NCBI GenBank assembly: GCA_964440605.1
Contig: CAYTSW010000043.1
Location: 1-19,459 of the forward strand
Direction of reading: 5' to 3'
Origin: CAYTSW01 sp964440605
Lineage (GTDB): Bacteria; Planctomycetota; Phycisphaerae; Phycisphaerales; UBA1924
Length of the DNA: 19,459 bases
In this document: positions 5,558-13,639 of the stretch, piece after piece
How positions within the stretch are numbered: the stretch's first letter is position 1
How the letters are laid out: each line of letters starts with the position of its first letter
Made by a program: the position numbers and the translations under genes
The notes under the pieces: generated by a model
Seen by the model: the letters and a program-made list of their open reading frames with translations, nothing else
What the model was told of the DNA's origin: nothing
The model's database searches: none

Positions 5558-6981
5558 TTCCGCAAATAGTTGATCATATCGATCTTCGTGATCAACCCCA
5601 GATAGTTGTCCTCGGCGTCCACCACGATCGCCACGCGGTCGGCTCGGAAGATCGGCACCAGGTCCTCCACCGGGCGGTCGGGACGCACCGTCTCGATGCG
5701 CCGGGTCATGAAGTCGCTCACCGGCTTCTCGAAGGCCTCGCGGTCGCTCAGCACCGCCAGCAGGATGTCGCTCTCGTCGATGATGCCCGCGATGCGGTCG
5801 CGGTGGTCCATCACGACCATCTGCGAGACGCTGAACTGGCCCATGCGCTTGATCGCCTGCGCTACCGGCTCGGTTTCGCTGAGCGTGTAGTCCTCGCCGG
5901 CGAGGTGACGCCGCGCGATGAGGTCGGAGAGGTCGCCGCGTGTCTCGCGTTCGATGAAGCCGTTGTCGATCATCCAGAAGTCGTTGAACATCTTCGAGAG
6001 GTACTTGGCGCCGTTGTCGCAGATGAGGCTCACGACGTTGAGCGGCTCGGTCTGCTTCTGGCACCACGCGCACGCGGCCGCCAGCAGGCAGCCCGTGCTC
6101 GAGCCAGCGAGCATGCCTTCGGTGTAGAGCAGTTCGCGGGCCATGTGGAAGGCGGACCGGTCGGTCACGGGGATGGCCTCGTCGCACAGGTCGAGGTCGC
6201 AGATCTTCGGGATGAAGTCCTCGCCCATGCCCTCGATGAGCCACGAGCCGGGCTCGACCTCCTTGCCCTCGTTCACCAGCGGGTTGAGGATGCTCTCGGC
6301 GGGGTCGGCGAGGACGATCTTGAGGTTCGGGTTCTTCTCGCGCAGGTACTTGCCCATGCCGCTGAGCGTGCCGCCCGAGCCGACGCCCAGCACGATCGCA
6401 TCGACCTTGCCGGCGAGCTGTTCCCACACCTCGGGGCCGGTGGTGTCATAGTGGGCCGCGATGTTGGACTCGTTCTCGAACTGGTTGATGTAGATGGAGT
6501 TGGGCGTCTTCTCCGCAAGGCGAGCGGCAACTTCCTGGTAGTAGTCGGGGTGGCCCTTCTGCACGTCCGAGCGGGCGAGGACGACTTCCGCGCCCATGGC
6601 CGTGAGGTGCTGGATCTTCTCCTGACTCATCTTGTCGGGGACGACGACCTTGATGGCGTACCCGCGTTGGCCCGCGACGAGGGCGAGGGCGAGGCCGGTG
6701 TTGCCGGCGGTGGCTTCGATGATCGTCGGGCGTGTCGTGGCGTTGGGGTCCAGCCGCCCGTCGCGCTCGGCGTCCTCGATCATGCGCAGGCCGATGCGGT
6801 CCTTGATCGACCCGGCGGGGTTCATCAGCTCGAGCTTGGCGAAGAGTCGGCAGGGCCCGGTGTCGAGCTTGCGCAGCTCGAGCATCGGGGTGCGCCCGAT
6901 CATGTCGAGCACGCCGCTGTAGACGGGGCCGAGCGGGAGGGGGGAGGTGACGGCGGGATCGGCGGTGCGTGCGTGTGGCAT
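5545..6981 (-). CDS. cbs: Cystathionine beta-synthase with C-terminal CBS-domain pair
   Basis: A 478-residue protein. Residues 20-330 are a fold-type II PLP enzyme: IGRTPMLEL (28-36), NPAGSIKDR (54-62) with Schiff-base lysine K60, the substrate loop TAGNTG (91-96) and the phosphate-binding glycine loop GVGSGGT (199-205). The linker KMFNDFWMIDNGF (330-342) is characteristic of cystathionine beta-synthases and separates them from plain cysteine synthases. Residues about 360-478 form two CBS domains that in relatives bind adenosyl ligands. There is no N-terminal heme-binding extension. The reaction is homocysteine plus serine to cystathionine, in the cytoplasm. Together with the gamma-lyase at 2406-3620 it completes reverse transsulfuration. 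Its last 13 bases overlap tail to tail with the surface-protein gene. TAAACT lies nine bases before the ATG and there is no Shine-Dalgarno. O-acetylserine sulfhydrylase-type activity is the main alternative. Confidence 0.9.
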   Translation of the reverse strand: MPHARTADPAVTSPLPLGPVYSGVLDMIGRTPMLELRKLDTGPCRLFAKLELMNPAGSIKDRIGLRMIEDAERDGRLDPNATTRPTIIEATAGNTGLALALVAGQRGYAIKVVVPDKMSQEKIQHLTAMGAEVVLARSDVQKGHPDYYQEVAARLAEKTPNSIYINQFENESNIAAHYDTTGPEVWEQLAGKVDAIVLGVGSGGTLSGMGKYLREKNPNLKIVLADPAESILNPLVNEGKEVEPGSWLIEGMGEDFIPKICDLDLCDEAIPVTDRSAFHMARELLYTEGMLAGSSTGCLLAAACAWCQKQTEPLNVVSLICDNGAKYLSKMFNDFWMIDNGFIERETRGDLSDLIARRHLAGEDYTLSETEPVAQAIKRMGQFSVSQMVVMDHRDRIAGIIDESDILLAVLSDREAFEKPVSDFMTRRIETVRPDRPVEDLVPIFRADRVAIVVDAEDNYLGLITKIDMINYLRNQLV

Positions 6982-6990
6982 GGCGGGTTC

Positions 6991-6996
6991 AGTTTA
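6991..6996 (-). promoter_or_regulatory. -10-like hexamer of cbs
   Basis: Minus-strand TAAACT (four of six consensus bases) is nine bases before the ATG at 6981, leaving a leader of about three bases at most. No Shine-Dalgarno and no clear -35 box are visible. It lies in the 55-bp gap after the asparagine-synthase-like gene. Confidence 0.4.
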
Positions 6997-7036
6997 GCGG
7001 GCGACCCCACGCCGCCGACCGTGATCCCCGCGATCG

Positions 7037-8563
7037 TCAGTGGTTCAGGAGTCCGAGTTGGCGGGCCGCCCCGCCCTGGGCGGCGTCAAAGAGCTGGATG
7101 ATGTAGTGGACGCGCCGGCGCGGCGCGCCGCCCCCGGGACGCTTGGCGTACTTGAGGCCCATCCAGCGCACAGCGCGCAGTGCGGCGCCGGTGCGCACGG
7201 AGGCGGCGTACCGGATCAGGTCCACCGACGAGAACACCGCCTGGTTGAGCGCCATGCCCAGCGACCAGCCGCGCGAACCGTCGCTGGCATAGGCGATGTC
7301 GGCGAGGTCGGGCAGCGTCCGCGCCACAGTTTCGGCGTGAAACGAGCCGTCGTACATCATGCCTTGCGGCAACCCGCCCAGGTAATCGTGCAGCGCGTGG
7401 TCGAGGAAGGGCGCGTAGGAGCGCTCGATGCCGTCGAGCAGCGCGCCCGACATCAGCGCGACGGAGCGGCGCATGCGCCCCCAGAAGTAGAAGCGGCGTA
7501 GCGGGTTGACCTCGTTGGCGTAGCTCTTGAGCTGCCCGTGGATGACGTGCGCCGCGCGCTCGCGCGACCAGCGCTCCGCGTAGCCGGGCGGGAGGAGGGC
7601 GGCGACGGCGGCGTCGCTCGGCGCCCATCGCTTGACGATGCTCTCGGTGACCTCGTCGAGCCGGCCCTCGTCGTAGGCCCGCTGGTCGGCGGGCGTGGAG
7701 ATGCGCGGGGCCGAGAGGTTGTCACCCGCCAGTCCGTCCCACGTCGTGGTGACGCCCAGGGCGATCAGCCGCCTGCGGATAGGCTCGACCCACCAGTGCT
7801 CGTCGGAGCAGAGCTCGGCGCGGGCGTTCTTGCGCGTCTCGTACCAGGTGAAGCTGTGCTCGGGGAAGACGAACTCGTGGTGCAGCCCCAGCCGCTCGGT
7901 GACCCGCGTCGCGACCGCGAGATCGTCGCTCTCTTCCGCCTTGTACCGGCGCAGAGTCACCGCCATGTGCGGCGACCGACCGAGGGCGACCTGCTGGGCC
8001 AGCACGTGGCGGCTGTCCTTGCCCCCCGACAGCAGCGTGGCGGACTTGCCCGGCGCCGGTTCGCGCACCTCGACGGCGCGGCGAAAGAGCTCCATGTACC
8101 GCTCGACCGCCACCTCGCGCGAGTCGTTGTTCGGCCCGGGCACGGGCCGGCGGTCTTCGACGGTCAGCTCGCCGCGCTCCCAGCGGAACAGGGCGTTGGG
8201 CGGCAGCACGCGAATGTGTTTGAAGGGCGTCGTGTTGCCCTCGAACCAGCCGAGGCGCAGGTAGGCGCTCATGGCGTCGTCATCGAACCCCGCGTCGGCG
8301 CCGCGCTCGAGCAGGCGCAGCAGGCTGGGCGAGAGCCGGAGGCGTCGGGTGGCCTCGTCGTAGGCGTAAAAGAGCGGCTTGAGGCCGTAGCGGTCGTTGC
8401 GGGCGGTGAGTGTGTTGTCTTCGGCGCAGGTCCAACTCGCGAAGATGCCCTCGTCGGCGCCGGAGTCGGGGTGGGTAAAGCGGTGCCCACCCGACCACGC
8501 GCGATCGCCCTCGACGATGACGCGGTCCCCCTCGGTACGCAGGCTGATCCATGGGGGGCTCAT
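7037..8563 (-). CDS. Asparagine-synthase-like ATP-PPase with degenerate glutaminase domain
   Basis: A 508-residue protein. Residues 45-140 resemble the second half of a class II glutamine amidotransferase domain: ARNDRYGLKPLFY (54-66), then LSPSLLRLLERG and a F-K-H-I-R-V-L-P-P-N-A-L segment. The protein begins M-S-P, so the catalytic N-terminal cysteine is missing and the front of that domain looks shortened. Residues 170-320 hold the synthetase site: the PP-loop LLSGGKDSRHVLA (177-189) and a second motif TWDGLAGDNLS (274-284). Such proteins activate a carboxylate as the adenylate and pass it to an amine, but the substrate here is unknown and ammonia rather than glutamine may be used. The ATG at 8563 follows AGGA by 7 bases. 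It sits 41 bp downstream of atpG and is probably co-transcribed with it. Beta-lactam-synthetase-like or peptide/amide-forming roles are possible. Confidence 0.75.
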   Translation of the reverse strand: MSPPWISLRTEGDRVIVEGDRAWSGGHRFTHPDSGADEGIFASWTCAEDNTLTARNDRYGLKPLFYAYDEATRRLRLSPSLLRLLERGADAGFDDDAMSAYLRLGWFEGNTTPFKHIRVLPPNALFRWERGELTVEDRRPVPGPNNDSREVAVERYMELFRRAVEVREPAPGKSATLLSGGKDSRHVLAQQVALGRSPHMAVTLRRYKAEESDDLAVATRVTERLGLHHEFVFPEHSFTWYETRKNARAELCSDEHWWVEPIRRRLIALGVTTTWDGLAGDNLSAPRISTPADQRAYDEGRLDEVTESIVKRWAPSDAAVAALLPPGYAERWSRERAAHVIHGQLKSYANEVNPLRRFYFWGRMRRSVALMSGALLDGIERSYAPFLDHALHDYLGGLPQGMMYDGSFHAETVARTLPDLADIAYASDGSRGWSLGMALNQAVFSSVDLIRYAASVRTGAALRAVRWMGLKYAKRPGGGAPRRRVHYIIQLFDAAQGGAARQLGLLNH

Positions 8564-8604
8564 CGGCGGGTCCTGCGCCCTGGGGCGAGAGCGGGTCGGG
8601 CGGC

Positions 8605-9486
8605 TTACTCGAGGGCCGCGGCGCCGGAGATGATCTCGGTGAGCTCGGTGGTGATCTGGGCCTGGCGGGCGCGGTTGTAGACGCGGGTGAGGCTCTTGCG
8701 CATCTTCCCGGCGTTGTCGGTCGCGGCCTTCATGGCGACCATGCGAGCGATGTGCTCGGAGACCACCGCGTCGTTGAAGGTCTGGAAGAGGGTGGCCTTG
8801 ACCGTCTCGGGCAGCAGTTCGGCGAGCAGGATCTCCGGCTCGGGCGTGAACTCCCACTGCACGCTGGTGCCGCCGGTTTCTTCCTCGACGTCATCGGCCG
8901 ACGGCGGCTTGAGGGGCAGGAGCTGGAGCACCTCGGGGCGCTGGCGGGCGGTGGAGATGAACCGCATGTAGGTGACCTTGACGCCGGAGATTTCACCGGC
9001 CACATAGGCGGCCATGTACTGCTCCGCGAGCCGCTCGACTTCCTCGAACTGGGGTTTGTCGCCGAACTGCGCGTGGTGCGTGTCGATGTCGAAGCGGTTG
9101 AACTTGAGGACGGAGACGCCCTTGCGGCCCACGACTTCGACGCGGGTGTCGTTGGAGGGGCGCTCGCGCAGGCGGCGCATGGCGACGCGCAGGACCGAGC
9201 CGTTGTAGGGCCCGCACAGCCCGCGATCGGAGGTGAGGACGAGGTTGACCTCGGGGCCCTTCTCGCCGCCGTCGGGCCCGGAGACCAGCGGGTGGTCGAT
9301 CTGGGCGCCGCGCGAGGCGAGCTCGGTGACGAGGTCGAAGACGCCCTCGGTGTAGGGCTTGGAGGCGGTGGCGCGCTGTTGGGCGCGGGCGAACTTGCTG
9401 GTGGCGATCATCTGCATCGTCTTGGTGATGCGACGGATGTTGCCGACCGCCTTGATGCGCTTCTTGATCTCGCGTGCGTTGGCCAT
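8605..9486 (-). CDS. atpG: F-type ATP synthase gamma subunit
   Basis: A 293-residue protein of normal length. The N-terminal helix AREIKKRIKAVGNIRRITKTMQMIATSKF (4-32) and the C-terminal helix ...NRARQAQITTELTEIISGAAALE form the rotating coiled coil of the central stalk. LTSDRGLCGPYNGSVLR (84-100) is the conserved Rossmann-like segment. Gamma couples proton-driven c-ring rotation to catalysis in the alpha3beta3 head on the inner face of the membrane. Atypically, it is not flanked by atpA, atpD or atpC: upstream is an exported TPR-like gene and downstream an asparagine-synthase-like gene. A hydrophilic acidic insertion, SADDVEEETGG, lies in the variable middle region. TATCCT lies nine bases before the ATG at 9486 and no Shine-Dalgarno is seen, suggesting its own promoter. 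The ATG is fixed by the conserved N-terminus. Confidence 0.94.
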   Translation of the reverse strand: MANAREIKKRIKAVGNIRRITKTMQMIATSKFARAQQRATASKPYTEGVFDLVTELASRGAQIDHPLVSGPDGGEKGPEVNLVLTSDRGLCGPYNGSVLRVAMRRLRERPSNDTRVEVVGRKGVSVLKFNRFDIDTHHAQFGDKPQFEEVERLAEQYMAAYVAGEISGVKVTYMRFISTARQRPEVLQLLPLKPPSADDVEEETGGTSVQWEFTPEPEILLAELLPETVKATLFQTFNDAVVSEHIARMVAMKAATDNAGKMRKSLTRVYNRARQAQITTELTEIISGAAALE

Positions 9487-9495
9487 GGGGCCGAG

Positions 9496-9501
9496 AGGAT
9501 A
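9496..9501 (-). promoter_or_regulatory. -10-like hexamer of atpG
   Basis: Minus-strand TATCCT, followed by nine bases and then the ATG. The same hexamer precedes oppA at nearly the same spacing. A start site seven bases downstream would leave about three untranslated bases. Confidence 0.45.
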
Positions 9502-9521
9502 GCGGGGCGGGGCGAGGAGGA

Positions 9522-9552
9522 CCACGCCCGATCGGCGCTGACTCGGGCGTGG
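9522..9552 (-). terminator. Strong GC hairpin between the TPR gene and atpG
   Basis: CCACGCCCGA and TCGGGCGTGG pair perfectly over ten bases with an 11-base loop. The hairpin lies 35 bases past the stop of the TPR gene and just upstream of the atpG promoter hexamer. No T tract follows, so intrinsic termination may be weak, but the position suits a boundary between transcription units. Confidence 0.45.
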
Positions 9553-9586
9553 GTCGGGAAATTGAACGGGGACGCGGCCGCGGGCT

Positions 9587-12130
9587 TCACCCGCCCGAGC
9601 GTCGGCCCAGCTCAGCGACAGCGAGGAGGCGGTCGAGGGCCTCACCGACTTCGCGGGCCACGCGGTCCTCGGAGTCGAGCAGGACCGCCAGCAGCGGGTC
9701 GTCGCGCGAGTCGATCCATCCGGCGGTCACCGCAGCGACCGCGACCAGGTGCGAGCCCTCGCCTGCCAGAGCGGCGCGGAGCATGCTCTGCTCCTGCGCG
9801 GAACGGAAGAGATTGGACTGGCGCGCCCGCATGAGGGTGATGGCGCGGTTATAGACGTCCATGGTGGGGACGCGGGCGAGGATGGCGTCGCGGATGGAGG
9901 TGCGCCGGCGTTCAACGGCAGGGTCGTTGGGATCGCCACGGGTGGCGAAGGCACCGTAGATCCCGCGGATAACGGCGCGGGTGAGCCCGACGCCTGAGCT
10001 CTCGCGGATCTGCTCGACGATGGACTCCGTGCTGTCCATCGCGCCGAGGGATCGTTGCGTCGCGATGTCGGAGGTGGCGGTGGTGGAGATCGCGTTGCTC
10101 GCCAGGCGTCCCTCCTCGGTGCGGCCGAAGCCGAGCGTGCCCTGCCAGCGGACGGTGGTGCGTTGAAAGGCCCCGGAGTCGAGGACGGTGCCGATGGGGC
10201 GCCGGTGGGGCCGTGTCCGGAGGATGAGCGTCTCGCCACGGTCGAGGCGCAGGCGGTTGGGGATGCGGATGACTTCGGGCTTGATCGCCTCGCGCAGGTC
10301 CTGGAGGCCGACGTTGACGCTCGGCGTGAGCAGGAGGTTGCGCGGGACGGGCCGGCCGGTGCCCACGGCGACGGGCCACGGTGCGAGGTTGCGGATCTCG
10401 ATGACGAGGTCGCAGCCTTCGACGGGCCCAAAGGCGAGCGGCTCCTGGCGGAGCGTCATGGTGACGACATCTCTGGGGCCGGGGAACTGCTCGTTGAGCC
10501 ACGTCATGAGCCCGCCGATGCGTTCGTCGAGTTGTCGGGCGACTTGGGGCCGGGCAAGCGGCGAGCCGTGGAGCTCCTGAGCGCGGAGCCACGCGGCCGA
10601 CCCGATGGCCGTCGCGGGACGCTCGACGGCGAGCGTGGCGTACGCGCGGAGCGCGTCGCGCGGCTGCCCGAGCTGCTCGAGCGTCTCGGCGAGGGCCCAG
10701 CGGGCCTGCGGATCCGTCTCGGCGAGCGGCTCGAGCGCCGCCCGGGCTTCGTCGGGTTGGCCTTCGTGGAGGAGCAGCCACGCGTTGAAGCGGGTCACGG
10801 CATCTTCGGTCAGCAAAGGTGAGCCGTCGTCGCGCGTCGCCGCGCTGAGATCCGAGAGCAGCTCGCGGGCGGTGTCGAGCTCGACGCCCGCGAAGAGGGC
10901 CGCCCACAGCATCTGGAGGGCGAGCTCGAGGCGACCTTCCGCGATACGCTCGAGGGTGATCGGGCGCTCGTCCTCGGGGAGGCCGGCGACCTCGTCGAGC
11001 TGCAGGTTCTGGATCTGGCGGATCTGCGCGATCTTCTCAAACGAGCGGCGGGTGAGCTCCTTGTCTCGGGTCGCAACGGCGCCCGCCAGGCGGAGCTGTT
11101 CGAGGTCGAGCGGGAGCAGGACGGGCCGCTCCGGGCCGGGGTCGAGCCCTTGGGCGATCATGTCCCGCCGGCGGATGGCCATGTTGTTCGCGGTGGCGTC
11201 CTCGATGCCGTTGAGCGTGTCGAGCATCCCTTCGACGCCCGAGACGTTCCACTCGCTGAGGGTGAGCTCGAAGCGGAGCCGGTCGGAGGATGGTCGGCCG
11301 GTGGCGGAGTAGAGGCGGAAGGCGCGTTCGAGCGTGTCGCGCGCGGCGCGGAAGGCGCCGCGCTGGAGCATCTCCAGGCCGAGGTTCTCGTAGGGCGTCG
11401 GGTCGATGGGGTCGGCGAGGACGACGTTGGACAGGATGTCCGCGCGTTCGATCGCGTCGTCGGAGAGGGCAAGGAAGTGCGAGGCGTAGAGCGCGGCGGC
11501 TTGTTTGTTGGACGGGTCGAGCGTGGTCGCGAGGGTGAGGTAGTCGAGGAAGCGGCGTTCGCTGCCGTTGTCGCGGGCGAGCAGGGCGGCGTCGAGCGCG
11601 AGCCGGCTGCGGACCGATCGCGCCAGAGCGGCTCCCCGCTCGCCGAGGTAGCGCTCGTACAGGTCCAGCCGCGCGTCGGCGGTGTTGCGCCGCTGGATGT
11701 TGGCCAGCGCGATGCGGAGCTGCGCAACCTCGTCGCCCGGGTCAAGACGAAGGAGCTCACGCGTCAGCTCATTGACGCGGTCGTCCTGCCCGGCGGCAGC
11801 GCGCGCCTCGATCTCCAGGCGGAGCATCTCGGGGTCGGATTCCCCGAACGTCTGGGCGGCCCGGAGCAGGGACGCGGTGAGCGAATAGTGCTCGCTCTGA
11901 GGATTGCCCAGCTGTCGGACGGCGGTCTGAGCGGTGCGGGCGATGATGTCGGCCAGGTGATCGCGGATCAGCGCTTCGTCGTCGATGGTGTCCGCGGGAA
12001 CCGCCGAGCGAGCCGCGGCCGCGCCGTCGGCGGGCTGGGGTGCCTGCGCGGCCGCGGGCCCGAGGGTCGACGCGAACAGCGCGAGCGTTGAGATCAAGCG
12101 GGCGATGGAGGCGGTGCGGGGCGGTTTCAA
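9587..12130 (-). CDS. Large exported TPR-like repeat protein, function unknown
   Basis: An 847-residue protein. A signal peptide covers residues 1-30 (hydrophobic ISTLALFAS, then a G-P-A-A-A-Q-A cleavage region). Residues about 50-560 are helical and rich in Ala, Leu and Arg, with TPR-like units such as NKQAAALYASHFLAL, PTPYENLGLEMLQRG and DPQARWALAETLEQLGQPRDAL. Residues 573-680 are beta-rich (CDLVIEIRNLAPWPVAVGTG...), like a small beta-sandwich. Residues 700-847 are helical again. The start is TTG at 12130, chosen because AGGA stands nine bases upstream and the signal peptide begins there; no ATG precedes the signal peptide, and the longer frame up to 12604 would overlap the divergent gene. 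It is divergent from the exported helical protein at 12434. I do not recognise a family with known function; a periplasmic scaffold is a guess. Confidence 0.72.
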   Translation of the reverse strand: MKPPRTASIARLISTLALFASTLGPAAAQAPQPADGAAAARSAVPADTIDDEALIRDHLADIIARTAQTAVRQLGNPQSEHYSLTASLLRAAQTFGESDPEMLRLEIEARAAAGQDDRVNELTRELLRLDPGDEVAQLRIALANIQRRNTADARLDLYERYLGERGAALARSVRSRLALDAALLARDNGSERRFLDYLTLATTLDPSNKQAAALYASHFLALSDDAIERADILSNVVLADPIDPTPYENLGLEMLQRGAFRAARDTLERAFRLYSATGRPSSDRLRFELTLSEWNVSGVEGMLDTLNGIEDATANNMAIRRRDMIAQGLDPGPERPVLLPLDLEQLRLAGAVATRDKELTRRSFEKIAQIRQIQNLQLDEVAGLPEDERPITLERIAEGRLELALQMLWAALFAGVELDTARELLSDLSAATRDDGSPLLTEDAVTRFNAWLLLHEGQPDEARAALEPLAETDPQARWALAETLEQLGQPRDALRAYATLAVERPATAIGSAAWLRAQELHGSPLARPQVARQLDERIGGLMTWLNEQFPGPRDVVTMTLRQEPLAFGPVEGCDLVIEIRNLAPWPVAVGTGRPVPRNLLLTPSVNVGLQDLREAIKPEVIRIPNRLRLDRGETLILRTRPHRRPIGTVLDSGAFQRTTVRWQGTLGFGRTEEGRLASNAISTTATSDIATQRSLGAMDSTESIVEQIRESSGVGLTRAVIRGIYGAFATRGDPNDPAVERRRTSIRDAILARVPTMDVYNRAITLMRARQSNLFRSAQEQSMLRAALAGEGSHLVAVAAVTAGWIDSRDDPLLAVLLDSEDRVAREVGEALDRLLAVAELGRRSGG

Positions 12131-12433
12131 GCGTGCGGGTCCTGGCGTCGGGCGGGGATTCGGGTGGCGGGACGAACGGTGGTCACAATAGGAAACGCGG
12201 GGCGTCAGGTCGGAGTTCGGGGGAACCGCGGAGGCGGCGAGTGACGAACGTGTGGTCGGTGGCGGGATTCGGTTCCGGCGGGGCCCTGATCGAGGCGGTC
12301 GGGGTGGTGGAGGTCGGATTGACCCTTCTGGGGCGGGTTGGTAGTGTCCGCGCCTTCGTGGAGGACGGGCGCATCCGTCGGCGTGGTAATCGCCGCGCCG
12401 CTTCGCGCCAATGCAATCTGGAGCACGCTTCAC
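12131..12433. promoter_or_regulatory. Divergent intergenic region of two exported repeat proteins
   Basis: These 303 bases hold no convincing gene. Toward the plus-strand gene, TTGACC (12319-12324) and TAGTGT (12342-12347) are 17 bases apart and would start a leader of about 80 bases. Toward the minus-strand gene, TATTGT (reverse complement of 12185-12190) is a possible -10 box with no good -35. Both genes have Shine-Dalgarno sites (GGAG before GTG at 12434, AGGA before TTG at 12130). Confidence 0.35.
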
Positions 12434-13582
12434 GTGCGCAAGACCCTTTGTCATCGACTCATCGTGCCCGCCCTGGCGGGGTTGTGCCTGCTGATATCCT
12501 CGAACGCGGCGGTTGCGCAGCAGGTGCGCAACGAGTTGCCTCAATCGCTGATCACGAGCCGGAACCCGGACCGGGGCCCGATCGTCGAGTTCGTCGCGGC
12601 TCACGCCGAGCGTCTGGCCAGCGAGGAGCCGACCGAGGTGGTCTCGGCGCGGGTGGCGTTGTTATCGCCCTTCGTCAGCCGTGGGCCCTTTGCGGATCCG
12701 CCCTCGGTGCTGTTCCGGCGTGTGTACGGGCGCGAGCTGGTGACGGCGACGCGTCCGGTGGTCGAGGATCGCCGCGTGCTCAACGCGGTCAACGCGGTGT
12801 TGGTGATGGGGCCTCTGCTGATCGAGGAGTCTTTGCAGGCGTTGGAGGTCGCCGCGAGGGACGAGCGCGAGCCGGTGCGTCTGGCGGCGGCCGGGGCGCT
12901 GGGCGACTCGATCGACCGGGCGGCGCCCGACAGCCTCCAGCGGAGCCAGGGCGTCGAGGCCATGCGCATCGTCCTCGCCCGCCTGCCGGAAGAGTCCGCG
13001 GCGGCGGTGGCCAACGCGCTGGTCGGCGCGGCGAGCGTCGCGCCAACGGACAACGAGCAGGCGGTGCGCGGCTCGCGCGGCCTGTCCGACGCGCTCCCCA
13101 GTATGACCGAGAACGCCGCGGCCGCGGTGGAGCGACGCGAGGACCAGGCCCCGGGCTGGGCCCGGACGCTCCTGCGGGCGATCAATCAAGTCTTCCGAGT
13201 GGAGGTGACCGCGGCGAACCAGGCGACCACGGGTGCGTCGCGCGACGAGCGGCTGCGAGCCGCGTCCGAGGGCGCCGCGGCGGTGGTCGATTACGCGCGC
13301 GATCGCATGCTCGCGGTGGACGACCTCGAGCTGTTCGAGGAGACCGTGGAAGGCCGCGCGTTGTTGCAGGCCATCCAGGCGGCTCAGCGGATCATCACGA
13401 CGGCGCGTGAGGCCCTCGGGCGTGGAGCCGGGTCGGTCGTGTCGTCGCTCGACGCCGAGGCGACGAGGGCGGTGCAGAGCCGCGACGCCTCGATCTTCGA
13501 CCGCGCGGCACGCGCGTGGGCCGCGCCGCTGCGGCAGATGGGCGTCGAAGGCGGGGCCCGACGCCTCGAAAGCACCCCCTGA
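12434..13582 (+). CDS. Exported helical-repeat (HEAT-like) protein, function unknown
   Basis: A 382-residue protein starting at GTG 12434, with GGAG ten bases upstream. A signal peptide covers residues 1-27 (LIVPALAGLCLLISS, then N-A-A-V-A-Q-Q). The rest is predicted to be helical, with HEAT-like pairs such as ESLQALEVAARDEREPVRLAAAGALGDSI, which has the D-E-x-x-x-V-R-x-A-A-A-x-A-L pattern of HEAT repeats. No catalytic motif is seen. I rejected the in-frame ATG at 12338 because it puts about 32 extra residues before the signal peptide. It is divergent from the exported TPR-like gene, and both are large, helical and secreted, so they may act together; this is inference. AGGACC/GGTCCT at 13582-13601 is a weak hairpin at the stop codon, before oppA. 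Confidence 0.7.
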   Translation: MRKTLCHRLIVPALAGLCLLISSNAAVAQQVRNELPQSLITSRNPDRGPIVEFVAAHAERLASEEPTEVVSARVALLSPFVSRGPFADPPSVLFRRVYGRELVTATRPVVEDRRVLNAVNAVLVMGPLLIEESLQALEVAARDEREPVRLAAAGALGDSIDRAAPDSLQRSQGVEAMRIVLARLPEESAAAVANALVGAASVAPTDNEQAVRGSRGLSDALPSMTENAAAAVERREDQAPGWARTLLRAINQVFRVEVTAANQATTGASRDERLRAASEGAAAVVDYARDRMLAVDDLELFEETVEGRALLQAIQAAQRIITTAREALGRGAGSVVSSLDAEATRAVQSRDASIFDRAARAWAAPLRQMGVEGGARRLESTP

Positions 13583-13625
13583 GGACCGCTTCCAGGGTCC
13601 TGCGACCGCGTTCGCCGGCCGGCGG

Positions 13626-13631
13626 TATCCT
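13626..13631 (+). promoter_or_regulatory. -10-like hexamer of oppA
   Basis: TATCCT stands eight bases before the ATG at 13640, so the leader would be about two bases or none. Just upstream is a perfect 12-bp palindrome CGCCGGCCGGCG (13613-13624), which could hold a regulator, although such GC palindromes arise easily in this genome. Confidence 0.45.
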
Positions 13632-13639
13632 CGACCGGT

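Noticed and set aside
5195..6427. Minus-strand frame of 410 codons overlapping cbs and the surface gene
   Set aside because: It lies in another frame of cbs, is Arg/Pro-rich, and has no motif.
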